Origin: CAYRFF01 sp964423575
Lineage (GTDB): Bacteria > Bacteroidota > Bacteroidia > Chitinophagales > Saprospiraceae
NCBI GenBank assembly: GCA_964423575.1
Contig: CAYRFF010000008.1
Span: forward strand, 1 to 64,000
Direction of reading: 5' to 3'
DNA: 64,000 nt
Below, piece by piece: positions 1 through 9,990 of the stretch; positions within the stretch are counted from its first letter, which is position 1, and each line of letters begins with the position of its first letter. Position numbers and translations under genes: made by a program. The notes under the pieces were generated by a model. That model ran no database searches. It saw only the letters and a list, made by a program, of their open reading frames with translations, and was not told the DNA's origin.

Positions 1-3000
1 GTCCCACCTGAAGTTTCCAAGTCTGATTATAGTGATAATCAAGATCGAAAGTTTCTGTTGGATATTCACCGCTCACTTTATTAAATGAGTAGGTAGGGGT
101 ATTGTTGCTATCAACACCTTCATACTTAAGAATCCTTCCATTATTGGAAACCAAAGGAGTTTTTACTACTCCCCATTTAGTGTTAAACAAGTTACCAATG
201 TTCAGGAAGTTAAAGCTAAACTCAAGAGTATTCTCTCTTCCTCCGATGTTGAAGTAATACTGACGTGCAAGTCTCAAGTCAAATCTGTTTGACCAAGGAG
301 CCAATGCTGAGTATGCCTCTGCATATTTTCCTTTGTTAGCTGACAAGTATTTATCTTGCTCCATGAAAGCAAAGAAAGCGTCTTCATCTTCCTGAGTAAT
401 AAACTTGATATCTCCAGGTTGATTAGGTATATAGATAAGATCATTTTGGAATGCATCTCCATTCATATCAAAGTCTGCGCCCGTAACATACATGTAACTA
501 TAAGTTCTTGCATGTTGTCCTGAGTAAAACAAGTTAACAAAAGTAGCTGAGTTGAAGTTACCCCATGACCATGGAAGCCTGTAAGAAGCAGAACCTATTA
601 CTCTATGAGGAATAACATACTGTGAACGCATCAGGTCAGGAGCATGTGGCCCGTTTACAGTAACCATGTTACCATAAGCTGAACTTGCCTGGCTACCCGG
701 CATACCTGTGATTTCTTTAGACTCAGTATATGTATATGCAAGTAATAAGTCAAGATCTCTTGTAGGCTGTGCAGTCAAGGTAATGTTAGCAATTGCACCC
801 CATCCTTCTTGAGTATTAGTTAGTACATAAGCCTCTGTACTATTCAATCTAATAGAATCGAGGTTCTTAGGATATTTTATCCTATTATCCGGCCCATTGA
901 ATCTCTCCCAACCATCATCAACTTCTTTCCAATTGTAGTTTTTCAACATAACGTCGTTGATGTTTTTGTTGAAAATTCCTTCAACTGAAACAGTCATAGG
1001 GAATGAAGTTGGCAATTGGAAATCAGCTCCGATTGAGGTTTTCCATACCTGAGGCATCTTGAAGTTTGGATCAATAGCATTAATATCATTAGGTAAAGCA
1101 CCTCTATCCGGACTCATATCAAGATCTAGACCTAGTTTCTCAGCTATTTTAATTGGATCAGTTTCAAGTCCTCCAACAAAATTATCAAGCCTTGGATCAC
1201 CATCTCCATTGCTAAAATTGGTGTTCGCAGATCCTGACCCCTGAACCATACCTGAGTTGGTAGGCATATTGGTAAAGAATACAAGTGGTAATCTTCCTTG
1301 GAACAGACCGGTTCCTCCACGAATCTTAAGTGAGTTATCTCCATATACGTCCCAGTTAAAACCAAGTCTTGGAGAAATCTGAAGCTTAGGAGTTGGCCAT
1401 CTTCCTACATCCAATCTAATGGAGTCTGGGTCAGGTGAGCCATCAGTTGGCTGGTTTGGGTTGAAATTTAAATTATAAATAGCATCGTTACCCATCATAT
1501 CTTGCACATACTGAATCATATCCGCACGCAAGCCTAAAGTCAATTTAAAGTTGTTGCTTAGGTTCCACTCATCTTGTAAGTATGCACCATACTGATTGAA
1601 GGAAACTTCTGCAGCCGGATTTAATTCTCCACCATAACCATAGGTTATAGCAACGTCAGTAGGAGCTCTATCATTGAGGAAGTCATCAACACTTGCATAA
1701 CGATAATAACCTGTACCAAAACGCATAAATGAGTTATTAGCCATTTGGTGCTCAAAGTTTACACCTGCTGTAAGCTTATGTTTATCCATATAGTAAGTAA
1801 AGTTATCTGTAATTGTTATTACATTGTTGTTTACACCGTTGTTCCAGCTGAATAATTCATATCCGGCAGATATATACGGCTCAAGAACCAGATTATCGCC
1901 ATCACCATTTAATATATCGATGAAAGGGAATGGATCTGATGTAGAACCTCTCATATCTTTAATGGAAGTATAGGTAGCCAATAATTGATTAGACATATTA
2001 TCAGATAAACGGCTATTTAACTCCGCAGTAACTGAGTTTACCAGGTTATCCATTGAATAAATTGCATTGGAATAAGCCATTGAGTACTGAGAAATACGAT
2101 TTAGACCACTATGGCGAGCTCCCGATGTGGAGTTGCCGTTAGTCCCAAACCATTGCTTATGTAATGCGTAATTATATGTCAATCTGAACCTGTGGGCATT
2201 GCTAATGTTCCAGTCAAGCTGAGCAAGCAACTTTCTATCTCCGATATCTCCCGGATAATCGTCGTATGAACCAGCATCATAACCATACTTGTTTTTTAAA
2301 TGGTCTCGTACAGCATCTAAGTCAGATTTCTTGGTTCTGGAGATATTTTGTGTTATATCCATATTGCCATCTTCAGATGGTCTCCAGGTAACAACCTGAC
2401 CCGGTCTGTTTTCAATCTCTCCGTTAAGGAAGAAGAAAAGTTTGTTTTTGATGATAGGACCACCGATAGTTGCACCGTACACAGTTCTTGATTCCTGATT
2501 TCTAGCACCAAAATCTACGTCGTCAATTCTGTTACCACGCATATCCTGGTTGTTGAAATAAGTATAAAGAGAACCTTTGAATTTGTTAGTTCCTGACTTA
2601 GTAATAGCGTTTACACCACCTCCGATAAAGTTTGTTTGACGTACGTCAAATGGAGCAACTGCTACCTGAACTTCCTCGATAGCATCGAGTGAAATAGGAG
2701 AACCTCCACCAGGAAGAGCATCGCTTAGACCAAAGTTATTATTGAAGTTAGCTCCGTTAACAGTAAAGTTGGTTGAACGACCGTCAGCACCAGCAATACT
2801 CATACCTGAACCTGAGTATGGAGAAAGCTTGGTGATATCAGAAATACTTCTGTTAATCATCGGCATCTTCACTATCTGATCATTGGAAATGTTAGTTGAA
2901 GCACCGGTCTTTTCTGTAGTGAACTTAGTCCTTTCTGCAGATACGACTACTTCACCAAGGTCTAGAGATGCATCGAGCAAGACAATGTCATGACGATAAA

Positions 3001-3304
3001 TCTCTCCAAGGCTAAGTACTACGTCTTCGGTTGTATTGGTTCCTTTCCCGATAAAGGACACCTCCACAGAATAGGGACCACCCACGCGCATACCGGATAG
3101 AGTATAACGTCCGTCAAGGTTGGTAACAGTTCCATAGATTGTTCCTGACGGCACGTGCGTCGCAACAACTTCAGCTCCTATTACAGGACCCTCATCGTCA
3201 GTTACTCGACCACTCATACTTGAAGTCGTAACCTGCGCTTGCAATAAGCTAGTGGCCATTACAGCAATGAATGCCACTAACAAGAATTTGAGTTTTTGTA
3301 CCAT
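1..3304 (-). CDS. TonB-dependent receptor, OAR-like (3' end beyond window)
   Basis: This reading frame stays open on the minus strand from an ATG at 3304 to the window edge (1101 codons), so the C-terminus is missing. It begins with a signal peptide (MVQKLKFLLVAFIAVMATSL) followed by a carboxypeptidase-regulatory-like domain (about residues 28-105), a plug domain (about 110-250) and a long beta-barrel rich in Tyr, Asn and Gly. The order fits the large Bacteroidota OAR/TonB-dependent receptors that take up oligomers across the outer membrane with energy from TonB. No SusD-like partner gene is visible on this side. A 615-base gap separates it from a divergent second receptor. The substrate cannot be told from sequence. 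The family call is secure; the specific role is not. Confidence 0.93.
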   Translation of the reverse strand, partial: MVQKLKFLLVAFIAVMATSLLQAQVTTSSMSGRVTDDEGPVIGAEVVATHVPSGTIYGTVTNLDGRYTLSGMRVGGPYSVEVSFIGKGTNTTEDVVLSLGEIYRHDIVLLDASLDLGEVVVSAERTKFTTEKTGASTNISNDQIVKMPMINRSISDITKLSPYSGSGMSIAGADGRSTNFTVNGANFNNNFGLSDALPGGGSPISLDAIEEVQVAVAPFDVRQTNFIGGGVNAITKSGTNKFKGSLYTYFNNQDMRGNRIDDVDFGARNQESRTVYGATIGGPIIKNKLFFFLNGEIENRPGQVVTWRPSEDGNMDITQNISRTKKSDLDAVRDHLKNKYGYDAGSYDDYPGDIGDRKLLAQLDWNISNAHRFRLTYNYALHKQWFGTNGNSTSGARHSGLNRISQYSMAYSNAIYSMDNLVNSVTAELNSRLSDNMSNQLLATYTSIKDMRGSTSDPFPFIDILNGDGDNLVLEPYISAGYELFSWNNGVNNNVITITDNFTYYMDKHKLTAGVNFEHQMANNSFMRFGTGYYRYASVDDFLNDRAPTDVAITYGYGGELNPAAEVSFNQYGAYLQDEWNLSNNFKLTLGLRADMIQYVQDMMGNDAIYNLNFNPNQPTDGSPDPDSIRLDVGRWPTPKLQISPRLGFNWDVYGDNSLKIRGGTGLFQGRLPLVFFTNMPTNSGMVQGSGSANTNFSNGDGDPRLDNFVGGLETDPIKIAEKLGLDLDMSPDRGALPNDINAIDPNFKMPQVWKTSIGADFQLPTSFPMTVSVEGIFNKNINDVMLKNYNWKEVDDGWERFNGPDNRIKYPKNLDSIRLNSTEAYVLTNTQEGWGAIANITLTAQPTRDLDLLLAYTYTESKEITGMPGSQASSAYGNMVTVNGPHAPDLMRSQYVIPHRVIGSASYRLPWSWGNFNSATFVNLFYSGQHARTYSYMYVTGADFDMNGDAFQNDLIYIPNQPGDIKFITQEDEDAFFAFMEQDKYLSANKGKYAEAYSALAPWSNRFDLRLARQYYFNIGGRENTLEFSFNFLNIGNLFNTKWGVVKTPLVSNNGRILKYEGVDSNNTPTYSFNKVSGEYPTETFDLDYHYNQTWKLQVG

Positions 3305-3385
3305 TATGTAAAAATTTTAATGCTTAAATAGGTTATAATTAGTTAATAAAATTTATAGACGAATGACTAGATAAATTTAATTCCG

Positions 3386-3425
3386 AATCTTCATCCGGAA
3401 CTTGTGAGATACTAATCTTCGTCCG
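3386..3425. repeat. Direct repeat AATCTTCRTCCG x2
   Basis: Two 12-base copies differing at one base lie 28 bases apart start to start. The first is also part of a short inverted repeat (TTCCG...CGGAA, 3381-3400). It could be an operator or a leader structure for the minus-strand receptor; neither is proven. Confidence 0.4.
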
Positions 3426-3608
3426 AATGCTTGAGGCAAGTACCATAAGCACTTCCTCGATAATTCGACAATTCTTTTTTATAAAATTCTCTAATAAATT
3501 GCTTAACATTATAAACAATATTCGTAATAAATTTATGCCGAAGATAGGCTTTTCAACACTTATTTTTCACTTATTTTAACTATGCAGAACAAAGAGTTTT
3601 CAACAGTA

Positions 3609-3617
3609 TGTGGATAA
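3609..3617 (-). other. DnaA-box consensus match
   Basis: TGTGGATAA is the complement of TTATCCACA, the classical DnaA box. It stands inside an AT-rich gap between divergent genes, next to TTTTCAACA. A single box is weak evidence for an origin. Confidence 0.3.
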
Positions 3618-3919
3618 GTGTGCTTTCATTATTCATAGTAATTGGTTCACAACGATTAACAGTTTATTATAAAAATTCATGTGTTTAATAAATGCCTATA
3701 TAATTTATATTTCCTGAGCGGAACTGCCGTGAAGAAAGGATAATCGTATTTTAACAAGATGAAATAAGTAAACCAGCGCTTTATAAGTGATTTTTCTTTA
3801 TGCTATGAAAAAAGTATGTATTTTGCGCGCTAATTATAATGGCTTGTCGTTCATCTATAGAATACAAAGGAAATTAATAGAAAAGTCGGCATTAAATTAA
3901 GCTCAAATCACATAAATTT

Positions 3920-6676
3920 ATGAAGAATTTATACATTCTGGTATTTGCTTTATTATTGAACCAGTTCTTGTTTGCACAGGGAACTATTGTTGGAACTGTT
4001 ACGGATAATAATGGAAATACTATTACTTCCCGTGTAACAATTTACTTGGATAAGACAGAACTCGGAACCATCGCAAACGGTAAAGGAAAGTTCTTTTTGG
4101 AAAATATACCCAACGCAGAATATACCCTGAAAATAAAAGCCTCCTATTACGATGGCTATCAGGTTGAAGTTAAAGTTAAAGATAATCTTGTAGATATCGG
4201 TTCTATTGTTTTGAATAGTACTATTCCAGCGAGAACTACTGTGAAAGAATTTTCTCATTCCGAAGTATTCAGGAGAAGTTCTACCAACTCTTTTACCCTT
4301 AATTCTGAAGAGCTTGAGACAGGTGCCGGAAGTAGTGATATAAGCCAGGCATTGAGAAGTGTCCCTTCGCTTTACGTTTCGAGTGTTGGTGGCGGCATGG
4401 GAGATTCTCGTATTAATATACGCGGATTTGGGCATCGGGATATCGGAATTCTAGTAAATGGCATTTCCTTGAGTAATCCAGAAAATGGCGAATTTAATTG
4501 GGCCGAATGGCAAGCTTTACGCGATGTTTCTGAATCAGTAGAGGTTCAACGAGGAACAGGGAATACTCCATTGGCACATACTACTGCCGGTGGTTTTGTG
4601 AATTTTATAACTCTTAACCCCAAAACGAAATTTGGAGGGAAAGTATCAGCTTCTGTTGGGAATGATGGATATAAAAAATTTCTGATAAATCTTGAAAGCG
4701 GACTTATCAATGGTTGGGCATTTTCCTTTGTCGGGGGAAGGACCTTTGGTGATGGATATGTTGAAGGTGCTTACTACGATAGCTGGACGTATTATGGTAC
4801 TATTACAAAGAGCATTGGTAGTAATCACTTTATACAGTTGACTGCATTGGGTTCTCCTCAGATGCATGGACAGAGAGTTAGGCCTCATGTTTTGGGGGAG
4901 TCTTTCGACAAATATGGACTGAGACACAATATGGCTTATGGTACTATGAAGGGAGAGAGTTTCCTCGTAAATGAGAGCTTCTCACATAGTCCATACATAA
5001 GCTTAAACCACAAATGGACTATTAATTCAAAATCATCCCTTTCTACCTCAGTTTATCATACCAGAGGGGCTGGAGGATATTCCGATATTATCGGCGGTAT
5101 CAATGGTTCTGATATCAGCAAGATGAAAGATGATGGAACAGGTCATTATTATTGGGATGCCATTGTGGATTATAACATAGGTAAAAGTGGTGCTTACGGA
5201 CAAAGAGACCCATTTGCCTACGAGCGAAAAACAAATCTGAACAGCCCCGTAGACTCCAATAATATCAATACAATATATGCAGCTAATGCCGGCTTGAATG
5301 AAGGTATAATCCAATATGCTTCAATGTACGAGAATTCTCGTACAGGATTGCTGACAGAATACAAGCACAAATTGACAGATTACTTTTCTTTGAGTGGAGG
5401 TCTTGAAGCATATAGCTATACTGCTAATCACTATGGGAAAGCAATTAATCTTATGGGAAATGAAGCATACTTGGATCAGAATGATAGTGGACTGGCACAC
5501 GACTGGGTAGATTTTAACGAAGATTTAATTAAGTCAAGTGGTGAGTTTGGAAAGCTTGTTGAGTTTTCTGATATAAATGGTGAATTGAAAGGAGATGAAA
5601 GACCATCCAATTACATTATAGAGAACAATACACGGCATATTAAATCAGGAAGTGTTTTCTCCAGACTTGATCTGAGTACTAATATCGGTATGTATGCCTT
5701 TGTGTCTGGAGCGCTATCGCTTAAACACCAGGATATTGAGAATAGCTTTATCCGGGAAAACCGGGATGATAAAACTAATAAACCCGGCACCTTGCTTGGA
5801 GGGAATGTAAAGGCTGGTTATCTATACAACCTCGACTTAAATCACAGTATATTTCTTAATGGTTCATTCATCTCCGGTCAGCCACGTTTCAACGATTATT
5901 TTCCACTGGAGAATCTCTATTTGACCAACAAGTATTTAAGAAATGAAATTGTATGGAGTGGAGAACTTGGGTACGCTTACAATCTGCACAATATTCATGC
6001 AGGAGTCAGTGGTTACTATACAAATGTAATGCATAACCCAACAATTTTCACCGGTTATATTGAATCATCCCCGATCCCTTATATTGGTAATATGCCGAGT
6101 GTTTCCTCAGCGCACATGGGTATAGAGCTTGACTTTCAAGTTAAGTTGTTTAGGGAGAGGCTTCTCATTTCAGGAATGGCAAGTTTCGGCAATTGGAAAT
6201 GGTTAAACAATTCGGAATTACTGCTTAGAGATGAAGATAATGAAGTACAGGTGCCTCTTGAATCTTATCTAAAAGGAATAGCAATGGGAAATGCTGCCAG
6301 AACTACAAGTGCATTGACTGTGGGTTATGCACCTATAAATGGTTTGAAGATCCAAGCTACCTACCGATATTTTGCAGGACTTTATGGAGATGTTAATCCG
6401 CTGGATAGAATCCAGAAAGTGAATGATGGGAAACAGGCCATTAACCTACCTTCTTTTGGTCTTGCCGATGTAGGAGCTAGTTATGCGATTTCCTTATTTA
6501 ATGTCAGAGGACAGCTTAAAGCCAATGTGTACAATTTGTTTGACACCTCCTATATTACTGAAGCCAAGGATGACTTAAAAACGTTAGATTTAGAGTATAA
6601 AGAAAGGCTAAACAGAATGACAGGCTGGTATGGCCCGGGTAGGACCTGGAGCGTAGGTTTAAGTATTGATTTCTGA
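3920..6676 (+). CDS. TonB-dependent receptor
   Basis: This is a 918-residue outer-membrane receptor. A signal peptide ends near residue 19 (LLLNQFLFAQ). A carboxypeptidase-regulatory-like beta-sandwich follows (about 20-105), then a plug domain containing the INIRGFG stretch and VEVQRGTGNTP (about 110-250), then a beta-barrel ending in an aromatic terminal strand (WSVGLSIDF), which is the usual Bam recognition signal. The length is typical of the family. It is transcribed away from the larger receptor on the left, and the two share only the gap region. The next gene is a T9SS-exported protein 107 bases downstream, perhaps co-expressed. Glycan, siderophore or peptide could each be the substrate; nothing here decides it. 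Confidence 0.94.
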   Translation: MKNLYILVFALLLNQFLFAQGTIVGTVTDNNGNTITSRVTIYLDKTELGTIANGKGKFFLENIPNAEYTLKIKASYYDGYQVEVKVKDNLVDIGSIVLNSTIPARTTVKEFSHSEVFRRSSTNSFTLNSEELETGAGSSDISQALRSVPSLYVSSVGGGMGDSRINIRGFGHRDIGILVNGISLSNPENGEFNWAEWQALRDVSESVEVQRGTGNTPLAHTTAGGFVNFITLNPKTKFGGKVSASVGNDGYKKFLINLESGLINGWAFSFVGGRTFGDGYVEGAYYDSWTYYGTITKSIGSNHFIQLTALGSPQMHGQRVRPHVLGESFDKYGLRHNMAYGTMKGESFLVNESFSHSPYISLNHKWTINSKSSLSTSVYHTRGAGGYSDIIGGINGSDISKMKDDGTGHYYWDAIVDYNIGKSGAYGQRDPFAYERKTNLNSPVDSNNINTIYAANAGLNEGIIQYASMYENSRTGLLTEYKHKLTDYFSLSGGLEAYSYTANHYGKAINLMGNEAYLDQNDSGLAHDWVDFNEDLIKSSGEFGKLVEFSDINGELKGDERPSNYIIENNTRHIKSGSVFSRLDLSTNIGMYAFVSGALSLKHQDIENSFIRENRDDKTNKPGTLLGGNVKAGYLYNLDLNHSIFLNGSFISGQPRFNDYFPLENLYLTNKYLRNEIVWSGELGYAYNLHNIHAGVSGYYTNVMHNPTIFTGYIESSPIPYIGNMPSVSSAHMGIELDFQVKLFRERLLISGMASFGNWKWLNNSELLLRDEDNEVQVPLESYLKGIAMGNAARTTSALTVGYAPINGLKIQATYRYFAGLYGDVNPLDRIQKVNDGKQAINLPSFGLADVGASYAISLFNVRGQLKANVYNLFDTSYITEAKDDLKTLDLEYKERLNRMTGWYGPGRTWSVGLSIDF

Positions 6677-6783
6677 TCATTTGCTCTAAAATCGGAGAGA
6701 AAATAAGAATATTTACTTCTAAGTGCGATGAATTTGTGTATATTTAAGCATGAATTTCTGTTTCACTTAAAAGTAAAGATATT

Positions 6784-9135
6784 ATGAAGTCTCTCAATTT
6801 ACTCATCCTTATATTTTTTCTTTCTACCGGTCTCTTATCGGCGCAGATTGTAATTACTGAAATCATGTACAATCCACCGGAAGCCGGGCAAGATTCCCTG
6901 GAATACATAGAATTGTATAACCCAAATGATTTTGAAATCGACATGACCGGGTACTACTTCTCCGATGGCATCGAACATGCATTTGATGATGGGGTGATAT
7001 TTTCTGGAGATAGTTATATGGTGCTGGCAAAGTCAGCTTCAGCAATGATGCAAGTCTTTGGCGTCGTTGTCGATGAATGGAAGTCGGGAGCATTAAATAA
7101 TAAAGGTGAACCTATTGTTTTAAATAATGCTTCGGGAGACATCATAGCAGCAGTTACTTATAAAAATGATGATGAATGGCCTTCGGAAGCTGATGGAAAC
7201 GGGCATTCATTGGAAATATGTAATATCCACGGCAGTCAGGGTGATCCGGCTAATTGGAGCTACTCGAATACTTCAACAGGGATATTCATTAATAATAAAG
7301 AAGTCTTCGGTTCTCCCGGCAAAGCCAATTCCAGTATTTGTAGCGGAAGTGCGGATTATATAATTGTCGGAAGAGATTTTGAGTTTTCTCCGAATGACTT
7401 AATCATCGGCAAAGGAGAAACAGTTCTTTGGAATATAGTTGGAGGTACACATAATATTAATGGTAGCCAAGATGCTCATCCCGGAAACCCGGAAGGATTC
7501 CATTCCGGCAATCTTACAGAGGCACCATGGACATTTTCTCATACTTTTAATGAGCTCGGTACATATATTTATCACAGTGATGCCAATCCGGGAGAAATGA
7601 TTGATAAAATCATTGTAATTGAAGATTTATATCCTTTCTATCTGATAAGGGAAGTCATAGGAACTGACGCTGATGGAGTTGCAGACAGCATAGGAGTAAA
7701 ATGTACTCTGACAGGAATAGTCAGTACTCCCAGTTACAGAGTAAATGATTTAACCTTCGTGATTCAGGAAGATGATAAACACGGGATTACAGTTTTTGGA
7801 CCGAGTAGTCTAGGATATCAAGCAATGCCTGGAGATGAAATCATTGTAAAAGGGACTATAGCTCAATTTAATGGCTTAACTGAAATAGAGGCTGATTCCA
7901 TTTTCCTTATATCTTCCGATAATGCTGTATTTGGGCCTGTCACAGCTGATGCTATGACTGAAGAAAATGAGAACACCCTGATAAAAATGCTCGATATGAC
8001 TCTGGTTGATCCTGCGCAATGGAGAACGGAAGGTAGTTTTAATGTCGATATAAGCAATGGAAGTGAGACGTTTTTAATGCGCATATATGATGGACTTGGG
8101 TTTACAGGAAAAGGAGCTCCGGAAGGCACATTTGATGTGGTAGGAGCTGTTGGACAATTTGACTCATCAATTCCGTATCTGGAAGGATATCAACTGCTGC
8201 CACGTGGTCCGGAAGATATCGATCCTTATGACGTAACCGGCCCCAGCTATCCTAAATATGAAATAGCGGAAGTCGTTAACAATGGCCCTGATGGAAGACC
8301 TGATTCACTGGGAGTGAGCTGTATCTTGGAAGGAATTGTTATCAGAGGGAATTTCAGAAGTAGAGGATATCAATTTGTTATGACTGATATGGAAAACTCA
8401 GCCGGAATTACAGTATTCAATTCTGATGATATCAACAATTATAGACCTGAAAGCGGAGATATAATTGAAGTGACTGGTACGATAGCTTTTTATAATGGCC
8501 TGACAGAAATTGAAATAATTGATATTCAATTATTGAGTTCAGGAAATTCGTTGCCGGAGCCAATGGATGTTGAAGAACTCGGCGAAAACACAGAAAGTCG
8601 CTACATCAGGCTAAATAATGCCTCCTTTTTGGATTTAAGTCCATGGTCAGGAAACGGGACTAGTTTTAATAAGGATATTCAGACCCTTTCAGGTAATAAA
8701 TATATAATGCGCGTTGATCAAAACACTTCTCTTGCAAGTACTGCTATTGATTTGAGTGATAAGGGGTGGGAAAACTACGTTAATATCACCGGAGTGGGAA
8801 CTCAGTTTGACAACTCTGCACCTTATAATAAAGGCTATCAGATAATGCCCTTTGATGAAGGAGATATTGTGAGAAGTACCGTTTCAGTTGAATATAGCGC
8901 AGAAGAACTTGGAATCAACGCTTTCCCTAATCCTGTAGGTTCTATTCTTGCCATTGATTCTGAAAATAGAATTGAGAAAGTAGATTTCTTTGATTCTCTT
9001 GGAAGGATTGTTATCAATAGCAAGGAGACAGGAAATAGATCTGTTTTCAACCTCGAAGCTCTCAGCCCTGGAATATATTATCTAAGAGTATACACTATTG
9101 AAGGTGCGACTTCAATAAAGCTGATAAAAGAATAG
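6784..9135 (+). CDS. Lamin-tail-domain, cupredoxin-like T9SS-exported protein
   Basis: This is a 783-residue secreted protein. After a signal peptide (to about residue 20) comes a lamin-tail domain (VITEIMYNPPEAG..., 21-150), a cupredoxin-like domain (about 188-280), two repeats resembling OB-fold segments (about 281-420 and 492-620, both with DSLGVSC or DSIGVKC followed by GLTEIE), and a T9SS type A sorting domain (about 708-783, starting NAFPNPV and ending in IKLIKE). The cupredoxin fold keeps a His (H223) but its second copper-binding loop reads YHSDANPGEM, with Ser265 and Asn268 where Cys and His are expected, so mononuclear copper binding is doubtful. Lamin-tail proteins of this type are often joined to nucleases; no nuclease domain is seen here. 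It is probably a cell-surface binding or structural protein. Confidence 0.88.
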   Translation: MKSLNLLILIFFLSTGLLSAQIVITEIMYNPPEAGQDSLEYIELYNPNDFEIDMTGYYFSDGIEHAFDDGVIFSGDSYMVLAKSASAMMQVFGVVVDEWKSGALNNKGEPIVLNNASGDIIAAVTYKNDDEWPSEADGNGHSLEICNIHGSQGDPANWSYSNTSTGIFINNKEVFGSPGKANSSICSGSADYIIVGRDFEFSPNDLIIGKGETVLWNIVGGTHNINGSQDAHPGNPEGFHSGNLTEAPWTFSHTFNELGTYIYHSDANPGEMIDKIIVIEDLYPFYLIREVIGTDADGVADSIGVKCTLTGIVSTPSYRVNDLTFVIQEDDKHGITVFGPSSLGYQAMPGDEIIVKGTIAQFNGLTEIEADSIFLISSDNAVFGPVTADAMTEENENTLIKMLDMTLVDPAQWRTEGSFNVDISNGSETFLMRIYDGLGFTGKGAPEGTFDVVGAVGQFDSSIPYLEGYQLLPRGPEDIDPYDVTGPSYPKYEIAEVVNNGPDGRPDSLGVSCILEGIVIRGNFRSRGYQFVMTDMENSAGITVFNSDDINNYRPESGDIIEVTGTIAFYNGLTEIEIIDIQLLSSGNSLPEPMDVEELGENTESRYIRLNNASFLDLSPWSGNGTSFNKDIQTLSGNKYIMRVDQNTSLASTAIDLSDKGWENYVNITGVGTQFDNSAPYNKGYQIMPFDEGDIVRSTVSVEYSAEELGINAFPNPVGSILAIDSENRIEKVDFFDSLGRIVINSKETGNRSVFNLEALSPGIYYLRVYTIEGATSIKLIKE

Positions 9136-9178
9136 GAGAATCTGAACAAATGAGGCCCGTTCTTGCGTTATAATTAGT

Positions 9179-9982
9179 ATGGACAAGGAATACGGGAAAA
9201 TAGGAATAGCATTATCCGGTGGAGGGATGCGTGGTGTAGCCCATATCGGCGTACTTCAAGCTATCGAAGAGAGGGGCTTTAAACCTGAATTTATATCAGG
9301 TGCTAGCTCGGGGGCACTTATCGGAACATTATATGCTGCTGGTTATTCTCCTGCTGAAATACTAGAAATAGCAGAAAAGCATTCCATGTTTGACCTCATG
9401 AAATTTAAAATTTCAAGGATGGGATTCTCGTCGCTTGATGGCATAGAAGAGATTTTAAAAGAATATATCCCTGTTGATTCATTTGATGCGTTGAAGACTC
9501 CACTATACGTAGCTCTTACCGATATGCTTCATGGGAATATTCACGTTTTATCACGAGGTAAGTTATTTCAGATTGTCAAAGCTTCTTGTTCTATTCCGGT
9601 TCTTTTCAAGCCCGAATTGATTAATGAAATTGCATACTCTGATGGAGGAATATTAAATAATCTACCTTCGGAAGTTCTGAGGGATAAAGTTGATACGCTC
9701 ATAGGTGTAAACCTCATTGTCAATCCGGATCTGGCGGATACGGGCCTGCAGTCCATGATAAGTGTGGCGATGCGGACTTTTGAGCTTTCTGTTTATGAAA
9801 ATTCTAGTCGCTCATTAGATATCTGTGATATTAAAATTGAACCCCATGAATTATCACGAGTCTCAATTTTCAGACATAAGGATGTGAAAGAGATATATGA
9901 TATCGGCTATAATGAAGCGGTTAAAGTACTGGAGGAAGCTGATACCACTTTTCCATCATTTGCGAAAGCTAGAGAAAAATGA
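9179..9982 (+). CDS. Patatin-like phospholipase family protein
   Basis: This 267-residue alpha/beta serine hydrolase has all patatin motifs. The glycine-rich oxyanion loop GGGMRG is at 14-19, the nucleophile elbow GASSG is at 41-45 with Ser43 as nucleophile, and the catalytic Asp lies in DGG at 155-157. It has no signal peptide, so a cytoplasmic or membrane-associated lipid acyl hydrolase of the RssA/YchK group is likely. The start ATG at 9179 lies 43 bases after the preceding T9SS gene. Its last codons (SFAKAR) contain a copy of the dispersed 12-base motif. It converges on the phosphoribosyltransferase gene only 8 bases away. The physiological lipid is unknown. Confidence 0.92.
   Translation: MDKEYGKIGIALSGGGMRGVAHIGVLQAIEERGFKPEFISGASSGALIGTLYAAGYSPAEILEIAEKHSMFDLMKFKISRMGFSSLDGIEEILKEYIPVDSFDALKTPLYVALTDMLHGNIHVLSRGKLFQIVKASCSIPVLFKPELINEIAYSDGGILNNLPSEVLRDKVDTLIGVNLIVNPDLADTGLQSMISVAMRTFELSVYENSSRSLDICDIKIEPHELSRVSIFRHKDVKEIYDIGYNEAVKVLEEADTTFPSFAKAREK
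9957..9970 (-). repeat. Dispersed motif GCTTNCGCAAAT, copy 1
   Basis: CATTTGCGAAAGCT is an exact copy with both preferred flanks, inside the last codons of the patatin gene and 20 bases from a convergent gene. Confidence 0.75.
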
Positions 9983-9990
9983 AACTCTTT

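Larger units (their letters stand above)
3305..3919. other. Divergent intergenic region between two TonB-dependent receptors
   Basis: This is a 615-base AT-rich gap between divergent genes, with no credible ORF. It holds a 12-base direct repeat with one mismatch (AATCTTCATCCG at 3386-3397, AATCTTCGTCCG at 3414-3425) in what would be the leader of the left-hand receptor, the word TTTTCAACA twice (near 3549 and 3597), and one perfect DnaA-box consensus. Both receptor promoters must lie here, but I could not place a convincing -33/-7 pair for either. Confidence 0.6.

Noticed and set aside
3953..4435. 160-codon frame opposite the plus-strand TonB-dependent receptor
   Set aside because: It is an antisense shadow of a clear coding gene, with no domain of its own.
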